Source of the DNA: Promethearchaeia archaeon
GTDB lineage: Archaea; Asgardarchaeota; Lokiarchaeia; Sigyniarchaeales; SOKP01
Length of the DNA stretch: 20,102 bases
Direction of reading: 5' to 3'
NCBI GenBank assembly: GCA_029856445.1
Contig: JAHQWY010000026.1
Span: forward strand, 1 to 20,102
Below, one piece after another: positions 7,980 through 15,750 of this stretch. Position 1 is the stretch's first letter; each line of letters begins with the position of its first letter. A program made the position numbers and the translations under genes. The notes under the pieces were generated by a model, which ran no database searches, was not told the origin of the DNA, and saw only the letters and a program-made list of their open reading frames with translations.

Positions 7980-8990
7980 ATGACGATTGAAGCAGAAAAT
8001 AAGGAAATTGAAGCCTCTATTAGAGATGTTGCAAAAAAGATGCTCAGTGAAAAGCAAGTAGATGTGATAATCGGATATTCTCAAGGAACTCTTCCTTTAA
8101 GTTCTACTCCCATTGTTATTCGAAATGAAGAACAGGTTGACAATCTAATCTGGGATAATTTATGCTATATTAATTTGGCTCGATATTTAGCCCCATTAAT
8201 GCCCCAGCTTTGTGATTCAGAGGGTAATGCTCTAAAGATTGGTATTGTTTCTAAAGGTTGTGTGGGAAGAGCAGTTAACTTATTAGCAGCAGAGAAGCAG
8301 ATAGATTTAGATAAGGTTAAAATGATAGGTTTCAATTGTAATGGGAACGTAAATCGCAGTAAGATTGCTATGGAAATCGGAGAAAAAGAGATCCTTGATG
8401 TGTCTATAACTGGTAATGAAATAATAGTGAAGGGAAAAGATTGGGAGCAAAATTTTCCGTATTCGGAGTATATTAATGAATTATGTAAAGTTTGTCAAGT
8501 AAAAATACCTTCTGCTACTGAAGCAACGTGCTTAGGAGAGTGCCAGCAGTTGGAATCCATTAATGATGAATTTGCAGATATAGATGAGTTTGAAGCAAAA
8601 TCTACTGAGGAAAAATGGGATTATATTAAAAAAGAGTTAGAAGTGTGTACGTTATGTTATTCTTGTCGTCAAGCGTGTCCAGCTTGTTATTGTAATCTTT
8701 GTTTCGTAGATCAAAACAAACCAATATGGTTTAATAAAACTACTGAATATACAGATATTTTTACATTTCATCTAATTAGGTCAATGCATTTAGCAGGTAG
8801 ATGTGTCGCATGTGGAGCATGTTCTTCAGTATGCCCTGTTGGAATTGATCTAAATTTTATCACAAGGAAGTTGGAGAAAATTGTAAAAACCAGGTTTAAT
8901 TATACATCAGGTCTGAATGCTAAAACACTTCCTCCTATGATGAATTTCAAAATGGAAGATGCAGAAGAATTTATGTTGGAGGAAGATTAA
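7980..8990 (+). CDS. FrhB/FdhB-like protein with dicluster ferredoxin (FlxC-like)
   Basis: 336 residues. The N-terminal half (about 25-190) resembles the FrhB/FdhB fold: SKGCVGRAVNLLAAEKQ at 91-107 recalls the G-x-x-C-x-x-RAV motif of the FrhB fragment at the window start, followed by GFNCNGNVNRSK. Extra cysteines follow at C169/C172 and C184/C188. The C-terminal half carries two ferredoxin clusters, CX2CX2CX3C at C223-C233, trailed by C236, C238 and C241, and a second at C275-C285 (CVACGACSSVCPVG). It is probably an electron-wire subunit between the NAD(P)H reductase module and MvhD. I place it as the counterpart of FlxC or formate dehydrogenase beta-type proteins; assignment to one named family is uncertain. 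ATG at 7980 follows GGAG at 7966-7969. Confidence 0.82.
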   Translation: MTIEAENKEIEASIRDVAKKMLSEKQVDVIIGYSQGTLPLSSTPIVIRNEEQVDNLIWDNLCYINLARYLAPLMPQLCDSEGNALKIGIVSKGCVGRAVNLLAAEKQIDLDKVKMIGFNCNGNVNRSKIAMEIGEKEILDVSITGNEIIVKGKDWEQNFPYSEYINELCKVCQVKIPSATEATCLGECQQLESINDEFADIDEFEAKSTEEKWDYIKKELEVCTLCYSCRQACPACYCNLCFVDQNKPIWFNKTTEYTDIFTFHLIRSMHLAGRCVACGACSSVCPVGIDLNFITRKLEKIVKTRFNYTSGLNAKTLPPMMNFKMEDAEEFMLEED

Positions 8991-9006
8991 AGAGGTGAAC
9001 TAAAAA

Positions 9007-10071
9007 ATGGAACAAAAAATATTAAAGAAAGAAGATATTGGGAAACTATATAATGAATTCTCGAGTGAGTATAAATTTTATGCTCCAATCAAGCAAAAAG
9101 GAAATATAGTTTTTGAAAGGATTGAAAACCCTGATGATATCGTGCTTGATTACTTAAACTCTAGGATTCCACCAAAATCAATTTTGTTTCCTCAAATGGA
9201 AGTCTTATTTGAATATAAGTTAGATGATAAAGACGTTGAAATAACTGATAGACAAGATTTAGACGAAAAATTCATGATTTTTGGAATCCGACCATGTGAT
9301 GCATATAGTTATGAACTTTTTGCTAATTTTTTCTCATTTCATGGAAACTGGAAAGATGAAATCTATTTAAAGAAGAAGGAAAATACGACGCTTATCGGAA
9401 TTGGATGTAATACTCCAAGATCGACATGTTTTTGTACGTCTGTAGGGGGACATCCTTTTAACAAGGAAAATATGGACGTGTTTTTAACAGATTTAGGGGA
9501 GACTTATTTAGTAGAAGCTATTAGTGATAAGGGGAAGGAAATTGTTAAAAAATTATCATGGCTTTCTGATGCCGCTGACAAGGATGTGAAAAAATCTGAA
9601 GAATTGGCTAAAAAAGCTGAAGAATCATTTGTTACACAGATTGATGTAGATACAATCGTAAAAAACTTAGAAAAGTCTTTTGATCATCCTGTATGGGACG
9701 AAATTAGCGAAGTATGTATTGGATGTGGTTCCTGTAGTTATCTATGTCCAACATGTACTTGTTTTGATGTTATAGATGAGACAGATCAATACAATAATAA
9801 AGGAAGAAGAGTTAGAATCTGGGATACGTGCCAATCGTGTTTATATACTCTTGAAACGAGTGGCCACAACCCTCGCGATACAAAAATCCAACGTTGTCGT
9901 AATAGGATAATGCACAAATTTAGTTATTATCCCGCAAATTATGATTTACTTGGTTGTGTTGGATGTGGAAGGTGTATTATGGTTTGTCCAGCAAATAACG
10001 ATCTTCGAGATCATTTAGCAAAAATTGAAAAAATAGGTAAAGAAGAGAAGGAGGAGAAAGCAGTTGTCTAA
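9007..10071 (+). CDS. HydB/AsrA-like 4Fe-4S dicluster subunit (FlxB-like)
   Basis: 354 residues of the family containing sulfhydrogenase beta subunit (HydB) and anaerobic sulfite reductase subunit A (AsrA). Marks seen are FGIRPCDAYSYELF (92-105), GIGCNTPRSTCFC (131-143), ferredoxin cluster 1 at C237-C247 (CIGCGSCSYLCPTCTC), CQSCLY (275-280), SGHNPRDTK (285-293), HKFSYYP, and cluster 2 at C317-C327 (CVGCGRCIMVCP). In hydrogenases this subunit carries electrons between the FAD/NAD(P) subunit and the catalytic part. Here no hydrogenase large subunit is nearby, so the partner is more likely MvhD/HdrA, as in FlxABCD. GAGGTGA lies 8 bases before the ATG. Its 3' end overlaps the next gene by 8 bases, which suggests coupled translation in equal amounts. 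Confidence 0.9.
   Translation: MEQKILKKEDIGKLYNEFSSEYKFYAPIKQKGNIVFERIENPDDIVLDYLNSRIPPKSILFPQMEVLFEYKLDDKDVEITDRQDLDEKFMIFGIRPCDAYSYELFANFFSFHGNWKDEIYLKKKENTTLIGIGCNTPRSTCFCTSVGGHPFNKENMDVFLTDLGETYLVEAISDKGKEIVKKLSWLSDAADKDVKKSEELAKKAEESFVTQIDVDTIVKNLEKSFDHPVWDEISEVCIGCGSCSYLCPTCTCFDVIDETDQYNNKGRRVRIWDTCQSCLYTLETSGHNPRDTKIQRCRNRIMHKFSYYPANYDLLGCVGCGRCIMVCPANNDLRDHLAKIEKIGKEEKEEKAVV
10049..10056 (+). promoter_or_regulatory. Ribosome site that supports the TTG start at 10064
   Basis: AGGAGGAG lies 7 bases before TTG 10064, inside the preceding gene. No in-frame ATG lies close by, and the encoded protein begins at the expected place for the family, so a TTG start is well supported. Confidence 0.7.
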
Positions 10072-10903
10072 TCCGTATATTCCTTATTTGACAAGAGTTA
10101 AATCGATAGTTACTGAAAACAAAGTTAATGATATAAAAACTGTCGAATTGGAATTTAAGAATGAAGAAGATTACAAAAAATTTGATTATATTCCAGGTCA
10201 GTTCGCGGAGATTAGCATAATAGGAAAGGGAGAATGCCCAATCGGGATTGCATCTTCGCCAACAGAAGAAGGAACAATCAAATTCACGATAAAGAAGATG
10301 GGAACTGTAACTTCAGCGTTCCATGCTAGTGAATTAGGAGATATTGTAGGAGTAAGAGGTCCATGTGGAAACGGATGGCCTATCGAAGAGATGAAAGGAA
10401 AGAATATCGTGGTGATTGGTGGAGGATTTGCTTTCTCGACATTACGATCACTGGTATTATATTTACTCGATGAGAAGCATAGAAAAGATTATGGAGATAT
10501 TACGGTTATTTATGGAAATCGTGATCCTGGAGAAGTTCTATACAAAGACGTTTTAGATGAGTGGAAAAAAAGAGACGATATTAAAGTCGTTTTGACCATT
10601 GATCGCGAAGCAGAGGGATGGACTGAAGAAGTAGGTTTTGTTGCTCCTATTGTTAAAAAGGTTGCACCAAGTCCTGATAACGCAATCGCAGTAGTCTGTG
10701 GACCACCAATAATGATTAAAACTACTATTGCAGTCATGGAAGAACTAAATTGGGGGCCAGAGGCAATACTCAACTCACTCGAGGCAAGAATGAAGTGTGG
10801 TATAGGAAAATGTGGGCGCTGTAATATCGGAAACAAATTTATTTGTACTGATGGTCCAGTATTTTCTCTTGCTGAGCTCAAGGAACTGCCTGATGAATAT
10901 TAG
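10064..10903 (+). CDS. HydG/AsrB-like FAD/NAD(P)-binding reductase with [2Fe-2S] site (FlxA-like)
   Basis: 279 residues of the ferredoxin-NADP reductase superfamily, close to sulfhydrogenase gamma (HydG), AsrB, FlxA and the electron-transfer subunit of dihydroorotate dehydrogenase. The FAD-binding barrel includes YIPGQFAEI (42-50) and CPIGIASSP (58-66); the usual R-x-[YF]-[ST] flavin motif is replaced by a proline-rich version, as in the HydG group. The NAD(P) fold shows IGGGFAFSTLRSL (118-130) and VVCGPPIMIK. A C-terminal [2Fe-2S] site is C245, C250, C253, C261 (CX4CX2CX7C). It should oxidise or form NADH or NADPH and feed the operon's iron-sulfur chain. It starts with TTG, overlaps the previous gene by 8 bases and is the last gene of the operon. 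Its final codons, CCT GAT GAA TAT TAG, recur at 14326. Confidence 0.92.
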   Translation: MSNPYIPYLTRVKSIVTENKVNDIKTVELEFKNEEDYKKFDYIPGQFAEISIIGKGECPIGIASSPTEEGTIKFTIKKMGTVTSAFHASELGDIVGVRGPCGNGWPIEEMKGKNIVVIGGGFAFSTLRSLVLYLLDEKHRKDYGDITVIYGNRDPGEVLYKDVLDEWKKRDDIKVVLTIDREAEGWTEEVGFVAPIVKKVAPSPDNAIAVVCGPPIMIKTTIAVMEELNWGPEAILNSLEARMKCGIGKCGRCNIGNKFICTDGPVFSLAELKELPDEY

Positions 10904-10932
10904 AAACATTTAAGAATTTTTTTACTATTTTT
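10889..10932 (+). repeat. Left copy of a 44-base direct repeat (PDEY* codons plus T-rich tail)
   Basis: Runs from the last four codons of the FlxA-like gene through its stop into the T-rich tail. It matches 14326-14369 at 39 of 44 positions without a gap. Two of the five differences are synonymous within the coding part (GAA/GAG and TAG/TAA). After base 10932 the similarity becomes loose, with a short insertion in the right copy. Confidence 0.8.
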
Positions 10933-10945
10933 CTTATTATTTAAT
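10911..10945 (+). terminator. T-rich terminator of the Hdr operon
   Basis: Runs of 7 and 5 T (10917-10923, 10928-10932) and further T clusters start 8 bases after the last stop, with no strong stem before them. This is the usual look of an intrinsic archaeal terminator. Confidence 0.6.
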
Positions 10946-10975
10946 TTAGAAAATCTATAATTCATAAATTTATAT

Positions 10976-11029
10976 CATTAAAAGAAAAAGCTCTTTAATG
11001 AATTACTAGTATTTTTTGAAATAAAAAAA
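10976..11029. terminator. Weak hairpin and A-run between convergent genes
   Basis: CATTAAA (10976-10982) pairs with TTTAATG (10994-11000), giving a 7-base stem in the gap between convergent genes. A run of seven A at 11023-11029 reads as T7 on the minus strand directly after the ferredoxin gene's stop and may end that transcript. The stem is AT-only apart from one C-G pair, so its stability is doubtful. Confidence 0.35.
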
Positions 11030-12142
11030 TTATGTATTATTTTCTAATTGACCAATTTCTCTCCTTCTTTTCATGACTTTCGCATGATTATCTGCCCAGT
11101 CTTCAGGAGGTATAATAACATCTTCTTTATTTTTGAGATGAATAGCATTCGAAGGACATGTGGGTATGCATAAACCGCAACCAATACACTTATCTCTGTT
11201 GATAATTGAGACACCATTGACACTTATTGCGTTCATAGGACAACGGTCAACACAAATACCGTTTCCTTCACATACAGTAGAATTTACTTCCGCATAATAA
11301 TTTGTAGCAAATAGTTGAACTGGTTTTGAAAGTTTTTTCGCTTGTGAGAGTATACCACAACAGCAACTGCAACACATACAAATATTTCTCCCTTGTTTTA
11401 TATTTCCTGGTTGCAGGACAAGACCTTCTTGTTCTCCTTTTTTTAAAAGTGCATATAGTTCTTTTTTGGTAATTTCTCTAGCAAACCCTAAATCTATAAC
11501 CTGTTGATTAAATATTAAACATCTCTCGCGCAACTTGTGTTTACATATTTCTCCCATCTGTTGTTTAGCTAATGAACATGGGCACCATGCCACAGCATAA
11601 GGTGGACCAATCATGTCAATAAGTTTATAAATATCATCATATGGTATAATCTCATTGTCGTAACTAATAGCTGTGTTTATCGGAATAGTACGATACTGGG
11701 GTACACCAAATCCCATATATGACTTAATCCAAATTTTTCCATACTGCTCCCAAGCTTCGAGAAATTTTTTAGTAGGTTTTTTTCGAATTATAAATCCATT
11801 ACCATATTCATTAAAAGGTAGATTTCGGTAAAATTCTTTCCCTGTTTTTGGATCTTTATAGTATCTAAGAATACCTTTTTTGCTCAAAGTCTCTAGCATT
11901 TTTTTAGTTTGGTCTTGATTAATTCCTAATATCTTTACAAGTGAATAAATCTCCTTTAAAGGGAGATAATTTAACGGTGTATTTGTTATATATGGTAATT
12001 TTAAAACAAATTCTGCTTCCTCGGGCGTATAGATTTCTTCTAATATATCTAATTCCCAACCTTCTTCTGTTGAAGGGAACCCAACAGGCCATGTATCGAG
12101 ATGTTGTTGCAACCTGCGATATACATCATTATGCACGTTCAT
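11030..12142 (-). CDS. Cysteine-rich 4Fe-4S protein with winged-helix-like N-terminus
   Basis: 370 residues. Residues about 58-110 look like a winged helix (LKEIYSLVKILGINQDQTKKML, split by a turn, then SKKGILRYY and a beta hairpin). The middle has a multi-cysteine region, C187, C189, C200, C208, then CMCCSCCCG at 255-263. This pattern resembles a family of anaerobe iron-sulfur proteins in which a C-x-C...C...C motif, a GLVxxxxN segment and a CxCCxCCC motif precede ferredoxin clusters. The C-terminus has two ferredoxin-type sets: C291, N294, C297, C301 and C319, C322, C325, C329. Asn replaces the second cysteine of the first set, so that site may hold a [3Fe-4S] or an altered cluster. Start ATG at 12142 has GGGAGAG 8 bases upstream. 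It is convergent with the Hdr operon, and a redox or regulatory role is inferred only. Confidence 0.8.
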   Translation of the reverse strand: MNVHNDVYRRLQQHLDTWPVGFPSTEEGWELDILEEIYTPEEAEFVLKLPYITNTPLNYLPLKEIYSLVKILGINQDQTKKMLETLSKKGILRYYKDPKTGKEFYRNLPFNEYGNGFIIRKKPTKKFLEAWEQYGKIWIKSYMGFGVPQYRTIPINTAISYDNEIIPYDDIYKLIDMIGPPYAVAWCPCSLAKQQMGEICKHKLRERCLIFNQQVIDLGFAREITKKELYALLKKGEQEGLVLQPGNIKQGRNICMCCSCCCGILSQAKKLSKPVQLFATNYYAEVNSTVCEGNGICVDRCPMNAISVNGVSIINRDKCIGCGLCIPTCPSNAIHLKNKEDVIIPPEDWADNHAKVMKRRREIGQLENNT

Positions 12143-12198
12143 ATCGATCTCTCCCTTAAATAAAAAATAAAAACAATCATGTTATATTATGCATCAGC

Positions 12199-12210
12199 TT
12201 ATATAAAAAT
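12199..12210. promoter_or_regulatory. TATA-like box between divergent ferredoxin and TPR genes
   Basis: TTATATAAAAAT is near-palindromic at its core, so it reads as a TATA box both ways. For the plus-strand TPR gene, transcription would begin near 12228, shortly before GAGG at 12236-12239. For the minus-strand ferredoxin gene it lies about 57 bases before the ATG, leaving a leader of about 30 bases that holds its ribosome site. Confidence 0.5.
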
Positions 12211-12249
12211 AATATTTTATAATCCAAATTCTTTTGAGGCTGATAAAAA

Positions 12250-14292
12250 ATACTTAACACAAATTTAGACGATTTAATACATGCAGAACAACTCAAGAAC
12301 GAAGGAAGATATAAGGAAGCCCTTGAACTTATAGCGAGAATTGAAAAACAAAAAGATCTCACTCTTGAGGACCAAATATCATACAAAATTTTGAAAGCAG
12401 AAATTTTTTCTTATCTTGGTCAACCAAGAGATGTCCTTAATAATGCTGAAGAAGCATATCAAAATAGTCAAAAAATAGGAAATAATCAGCTCAGTTTTGA
12501 TGCTCTTTATATAAAAATGACAGGGTTCTATCTTATTGAGAATATTGAGGATATGCATCTCACTTTTGATAAAGCAGATAAAATATTCCAAACACTTCCA
12601 GAAACAACAAGTAATGAATATTATAAAATGAAATTAAAATATCTTTTAATAAAAGGATTAAACTATGCATTTTATGGAGAATTAGAGAATGGTTTAGAAT
12701 ATTACATAGAAAGATTGGCGTTATCTAAGAAACTTGGTGATAAACATGAAACAGTTATTTCTCTTCTTGGATGTAGTGGCATTAGCCAAAGCTTAGGAGA
12801 TTTAGATAAAGCTTTGGACTATGCAATGAAAAGTTTAGAAATAGCAGAGAAAATTGCTAATAAACCACTAATTGCTGGTAATCTTTCACTGATTTCAAAT
12901 ATTTCTAGATTAAAAGGTGATTTAGACCAAGCTTTAGATTATGCCATGCAAAGCTTGGCGTATAAAGAAATTCAGAGCAAAGATAAAATTGAGACTTTAT
13001 TACGTATTGGAGAAATATTCAGAATTAAAGGTGAGTTGAATAAAGCTATGAAATATTGCGAACAGGGATTATCTTTCTCTAAGGAGATTGATTTTAAATA
13101 TGAAATTGGACATTGTCTATGGCGGATTGGACAAATTTTTTGGAACCAAGGTAAGTTAGAGAACGCTTTAGAATATCTTAAGCGTAGTCTAAAACTTTCC
13201 GAAGATAATGAATTTTTTAGCAATATTTTAAATTCAATTTTTCATCTAATCAGAGTAAATGTTGATCTGAAGGCTGTAGACCAAGCTAAGATGTATTTAC
13301 AAAGACTAAAAGAATTTACAGTGGATTCACATAGTATATGGGTAAAACAACTATGTCAAGTTGGGGAAGCTTATATTTTAAAAACAAGTTATCGTTCTCG
13401 TAGTCGTATTGAAGCAGAGAATTTATTAAATCAGGTTATAAAAGAACCCATAATGTATTACGAGTTAACTATATTTGCACTTATTGAGTTATGTGATCTT
13501 CTTCTAATAGAGCTAAGAATGACAAATGATGTAGAAGTATTAGAAGAAATTAAACCTGTTATCACTCGATTATTAAAGATTTCCGAAGAACAACATTCTT
13601 ATAGGTATATAGCGGAAACGAAACTTTTACAAGCTAAATTAGCGTTAATTCAGATGGATATAGAAAAAGCTGAACAATTACTCACATTAGCCCAGCAGCT
13701 TGCTGAAAAGCATGGGCTTCAACTTATAGCTCAAAAAATTTCTCATGAGCATGATAAAGTGCTAGACCAATTAGAAGTCTGGGATAAGGTTAAAAAAGAA
13801 GAAGCTCCTATATCCGAACGAATTAAATTAGCATCAACTGATGGAGTTTTAGAACGTATCCAGGGAAGACGTGCTGTAGAATCTCCTGAATTAGTTGACG
13901 AAGAACCAATATTACTACTTATTATGGATAATAGTGGAACTACTTATTTTAATCATATATTTGTGACGAACTGGGATCACAGCGATCTTTTCAGCTCATT
14001 TATGTCTGCCTTCAATACATTTAGCGACGAGATTTTTTCTAAATCAATTGATCGCATTCGAATTGGTGAAAATACCATCTTGATAAATCCAGTTGAAACA
14101 TTTTTAGCATGCTATGTTATAAAAGGACAGTCATATCCCGCTCTTAAGAAGCTAAACAAATTTGCTGAGGTCATAAAAAAAAAGTCAAAAATTTGGGATT
14201 CCCTACTAAAATCAATTAAGACTAGCGAAATGCTAGATTTGAATAATCCACCTTCACTTGGGGCGGCTGTAAAAGAGATATTCTTCCCTTAA
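12250..14292 (+). CDS. TPR-repeat protein with Asgard-type C-terminal globular domain; start codon not canonical
   Basis: The frame opens after two stops at 12241-12246 and encodes convincing TPR sequence at once (LDDLIHAEQLKNEGRYKEAL), yet the first in-frame ATG, GTG or TTG is TTG 12391, about 47 codons later and inside a helix repeat. ATA at 12250 is the best placed start, 10 bases after GAGG. At least seven TPR units follow (for example GDLDKALDYAMKSLEIAEK, GDLDQALDYAMQSL, GELNKAMKYCEQGLSF, GKLENALEYLKRSLKLSE). From about residue 555 comes a compact domain (LLLIMDNSG, SSFMSAFNTFSDEIFS, DRIRIGENTILINP, CYVIKGQSYPALKKL) that I recognise from many Lokiarchaeia TPR proteins and which resembles longin/roadblock-like folds. 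It probably acts as a protein-protein scaffold. Length is about 680 residues from 12250, or 633 from 12391. Confidence 0.85.
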   Translation: MLNTNLDDLIHAEQLKNEGRYKEALELIARIEKQKDLTLEDQISYKILKAEIFSYLGQPRDVLNNAEEAYQNSQKIGNNQLSFDALYIKMTGFYLIENIEDMHLTFDKADKIFQTLPETTSNEYYKMKLKYLLIKGLNYAFYGELENGLEYYIERLALSKKLGDKHETVISLLGCSGISQSLGDLDKALDYAMKSLEIAEKIANKPLIAGNLSLISNISRLKGDLDQALDYAMQSLAYKEIQSKDKIETLLRIGEIFRIKGELNKAMKYCEQGLSFSKEIDFKYEIGHCLWRIGQIFWNQGKLENALEYLKRSLKLSEDNEFFSNILNSIFHLIRVNVDLKAVDQAKMYLQRLKEFTVDSHSIWVKQLCQVGEAYILKTSYRSRSRIEAENLLNQVIKEPIMYYELTIFALIELCDLLLIELRMTNDVEVLEEIKPVITRLLKISEEQHSYRYIAETKLLQAKLALIQMDIEKAEQLLTLAQQLAEKHGLQLIAQKISHEHDKVLDQLEVWDKVKKEEAPISERIKLASTDGVLERIQGRRAVESPELVDEEPILLLIMDNSGTTYFNHIFVTNWDHSDLFSSFMSAFNTFSDEIFSKSIDRIRIGENTILINPVETFLACYVIKGQSYPALKKLNKFAEVIKKKSKIWDSLLKSIKTSEMLDLNNPPSLGAAVKEIFFP

Positions 14293-14325
14293 ATGTTTTA
14301 CTTTAAATTCTTATTTATTAAATTT

Positions 14326-14369
14326 CCTGATGAGTATTAAAAACAACTAAGAATTTTATTACTATTTTT
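14326..14369 (+). repeat. Right copy of the 44-base repeat, a probable remnant of a lost gene end
   Basis: Reads CCT GAT GAG TAT TAA followed by the same AAACA..TAAGAATTTT.TTACTATTTTT tail as 10889-10932. No open frame leads into it: the TPR gene stops 34 bases earlier and the intervening sequence is unrelated to the FlxA-like gene. The preserved last codons suggest the 3' scar of a paralogue. It may also serve as the TPR gene's terminator. Confidence 0.75.
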
Positions 14370-14370
14370 T

Positions 14371-15660
14371 CTATTTCTTATTTATTTCATAAGATTCTTC
14401 CATATGAGGGAGTAATAGATATACCGCTGCTAGATATAACGGAATCAAGGATAGCTCAACGAATATGGATATTATAAATGGAAATTGAGGGCTAATAAGA
14501 TCCATAACTAAACCTCCCAAAAGTGGTCCAATGACGGCTCCTAGAAATGCGAAAAAATCTCCAACTCCGAAAATCTTTCCCCTATGTTCAGTAGAAAATC
14601 TACTATACAAATTTTGGAAAATTAAACCACCAGACATCCCAATTGCCATATCAAACAACAAGAGAACCGAAAAAGTCCAGACACTAGTAGCATTAATTAA
14701 AAACCAGGTCATTAAAGCACCTAATGAACTTGTTATCATTATTCCAACTAAGGGGTGAAGTTTATCGACTAACATACCTAATTTTGGGGCAAGAAGAGTA
14801 GCTAATAAACCTGTTGGTAGATATGCCCAAACAACTAGGCTAATATTACTTTCTATATTTTCTATTACGTAAATGTTTAAATAAGGTCTAGCAATGTTTG
14901 CATTGATACTCCCCATAAAGAGGAGAGAAATCAAAAAGATGGCGCCAATAATCATTGATGTGGATTTAAAAAACCTATCTTTATCAGGGAAATCATTTGA
15001 TATATTGTTTATTTCATCATTTTTTATGTTATAAAACTTAATAGTTTCATCTACCTTACGATGAAATAATATTCCCGCATAAAAGTTAGCGATCCCGTAT
15101 ATTGGAATGGCACTATAAACGATTATAGGATTATCTGTGAATGCACCTGCAGTCATTAAAAGAGTAAATCCAAATACTCCTCCTATAATTTGTCCTATGG
15201 CGTTTATAGAATCTCTCATTCCATACGCTTGAGAGCGGTGATCCTTACTTGATTTTTCAGCGACAAACATATTAAAAGGAACCCAAAAAATACCTGCCAT
15301 ATGCCCTAAAATGAAATATCCAATCCCTAAAAGTAAAATATGGTTAGTAATAAATGAAGCATAGATAATAAAATAAGCTATCCCTCTACCAAATGATCCG
15401 AATAATACAAGGGAGGTTCTTGATTTTATACGATCAGCTATAAATCCTATATAAAATCCGCTTATCATACGACCTACAACGTTAGACACAACAACTAATC
15501 CTATTTGGAAGTTTCTAGCACCCATATCTACACGGGCTACAATACTAATCCAAAAACCTAAGAAGAAGAAGCCTAAACTATTTAAGATGATGATAGTTAA
15601 CATTTGATGGTAATCGCTGGTAAAGCGGTTCTCATCTATCTTAAATATTCGAAATTGCAT
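14371..15660 (-). CDS. Major facilitator superfamily transporter
   Basis: 429 residues with about 12 hydrophobic helices in two groups of six around a charged central loop (about 205-235, with KFYNIKNDEINN). MFS motif A appears after the second helix as GFIADRIKSR, with a weaker echo in the second half as GMLVDKLHP. Further family-like features are GRGIAYFII, GxIFWVPFN and GVGDFFAFLGAVIGPLLGG. It is a secondary carrier in the cytoplasmic membrane, substrate unknown; the overall look is that of drug-efflux-like or sugar-like MFS members. Start ATG at 15660 has no ribosome site and a TATA-like box about 31-40 bases upstream, so the leader is very short or absent. Its 3' end abuts the right repeat copy and converges with the TPR gene. 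Confidence 0.9.
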   Translation of the reverse strand: MQFRIFKIDENRFTSDYHQMLTIIILNSLGFFFLGFWISIVARVDMGARNFQIGLVVVSNVVGRMISGFYIGFIADRIKSRTSLVLFGSFGRGIAYFIIYASFITNHILLLGIGYFILGHMAGIFWVPFNMFVAEKSSKDHRSQAYGMRDSINAIGQIIGGVFGFTLLMTAGAFTDNPIIVYSAIPIYGIANFYAGILFHRKVDETIKFYNIKNDEINNISNDFPDKDRFFKSTSMIIGAIFLISLLFMGSINANIARPYLNIYVIENIESNISLVVWAYLPTGLLATLLAPKLGMLVDKLHPLVGIMITSSLGALMTWFLINATSVWTFSVLLLFDMAIGMSGGLIFQNLYSRFSTEHRGKIFGVGDFFAFLGAVIGPLLGGLVMDLISPQFPFIISIFVELSLIPLYLAAVYLLLPHMEESYEINKK

Positions 15661-15690
15661 TAATTTCTGAAATTGTGGATTAAATTTATG

Positions 15691-15700
15691 GTTTTATAAA
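15691..15700 (-). promoter_or_regulatory. TATA-like box for the MFS gene
   Basis: The minus strand reads TTTATAAAAC, about 31-40 bases before the ATG at 15660. This spacing suits a transcript beginning within about ten bases of the start codon. Confidence 0.45.
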
Positions 15701-15750
15701 ACAAGAATACTACTTTTATGTAAAACCTGAGAATTAGGAAGAGTTATTGA

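Noticed and set aside
10510..10881. Long minus-strand open frame inside the FlxA-like gene
   Set aside because: It is antisense to a gene with clear family motifs, has no ribosome site, and its peptide shows no recognisable domain.
10904..14370. Interpretation of the repeat-flanked stretch as a transposon
   Set aside because: No transposase, no terminal inverted repeats, and the flanking repeat contains coding sequence with synonymous changes, which fits an old gene-end duplication better than a fresh target-site duplication.
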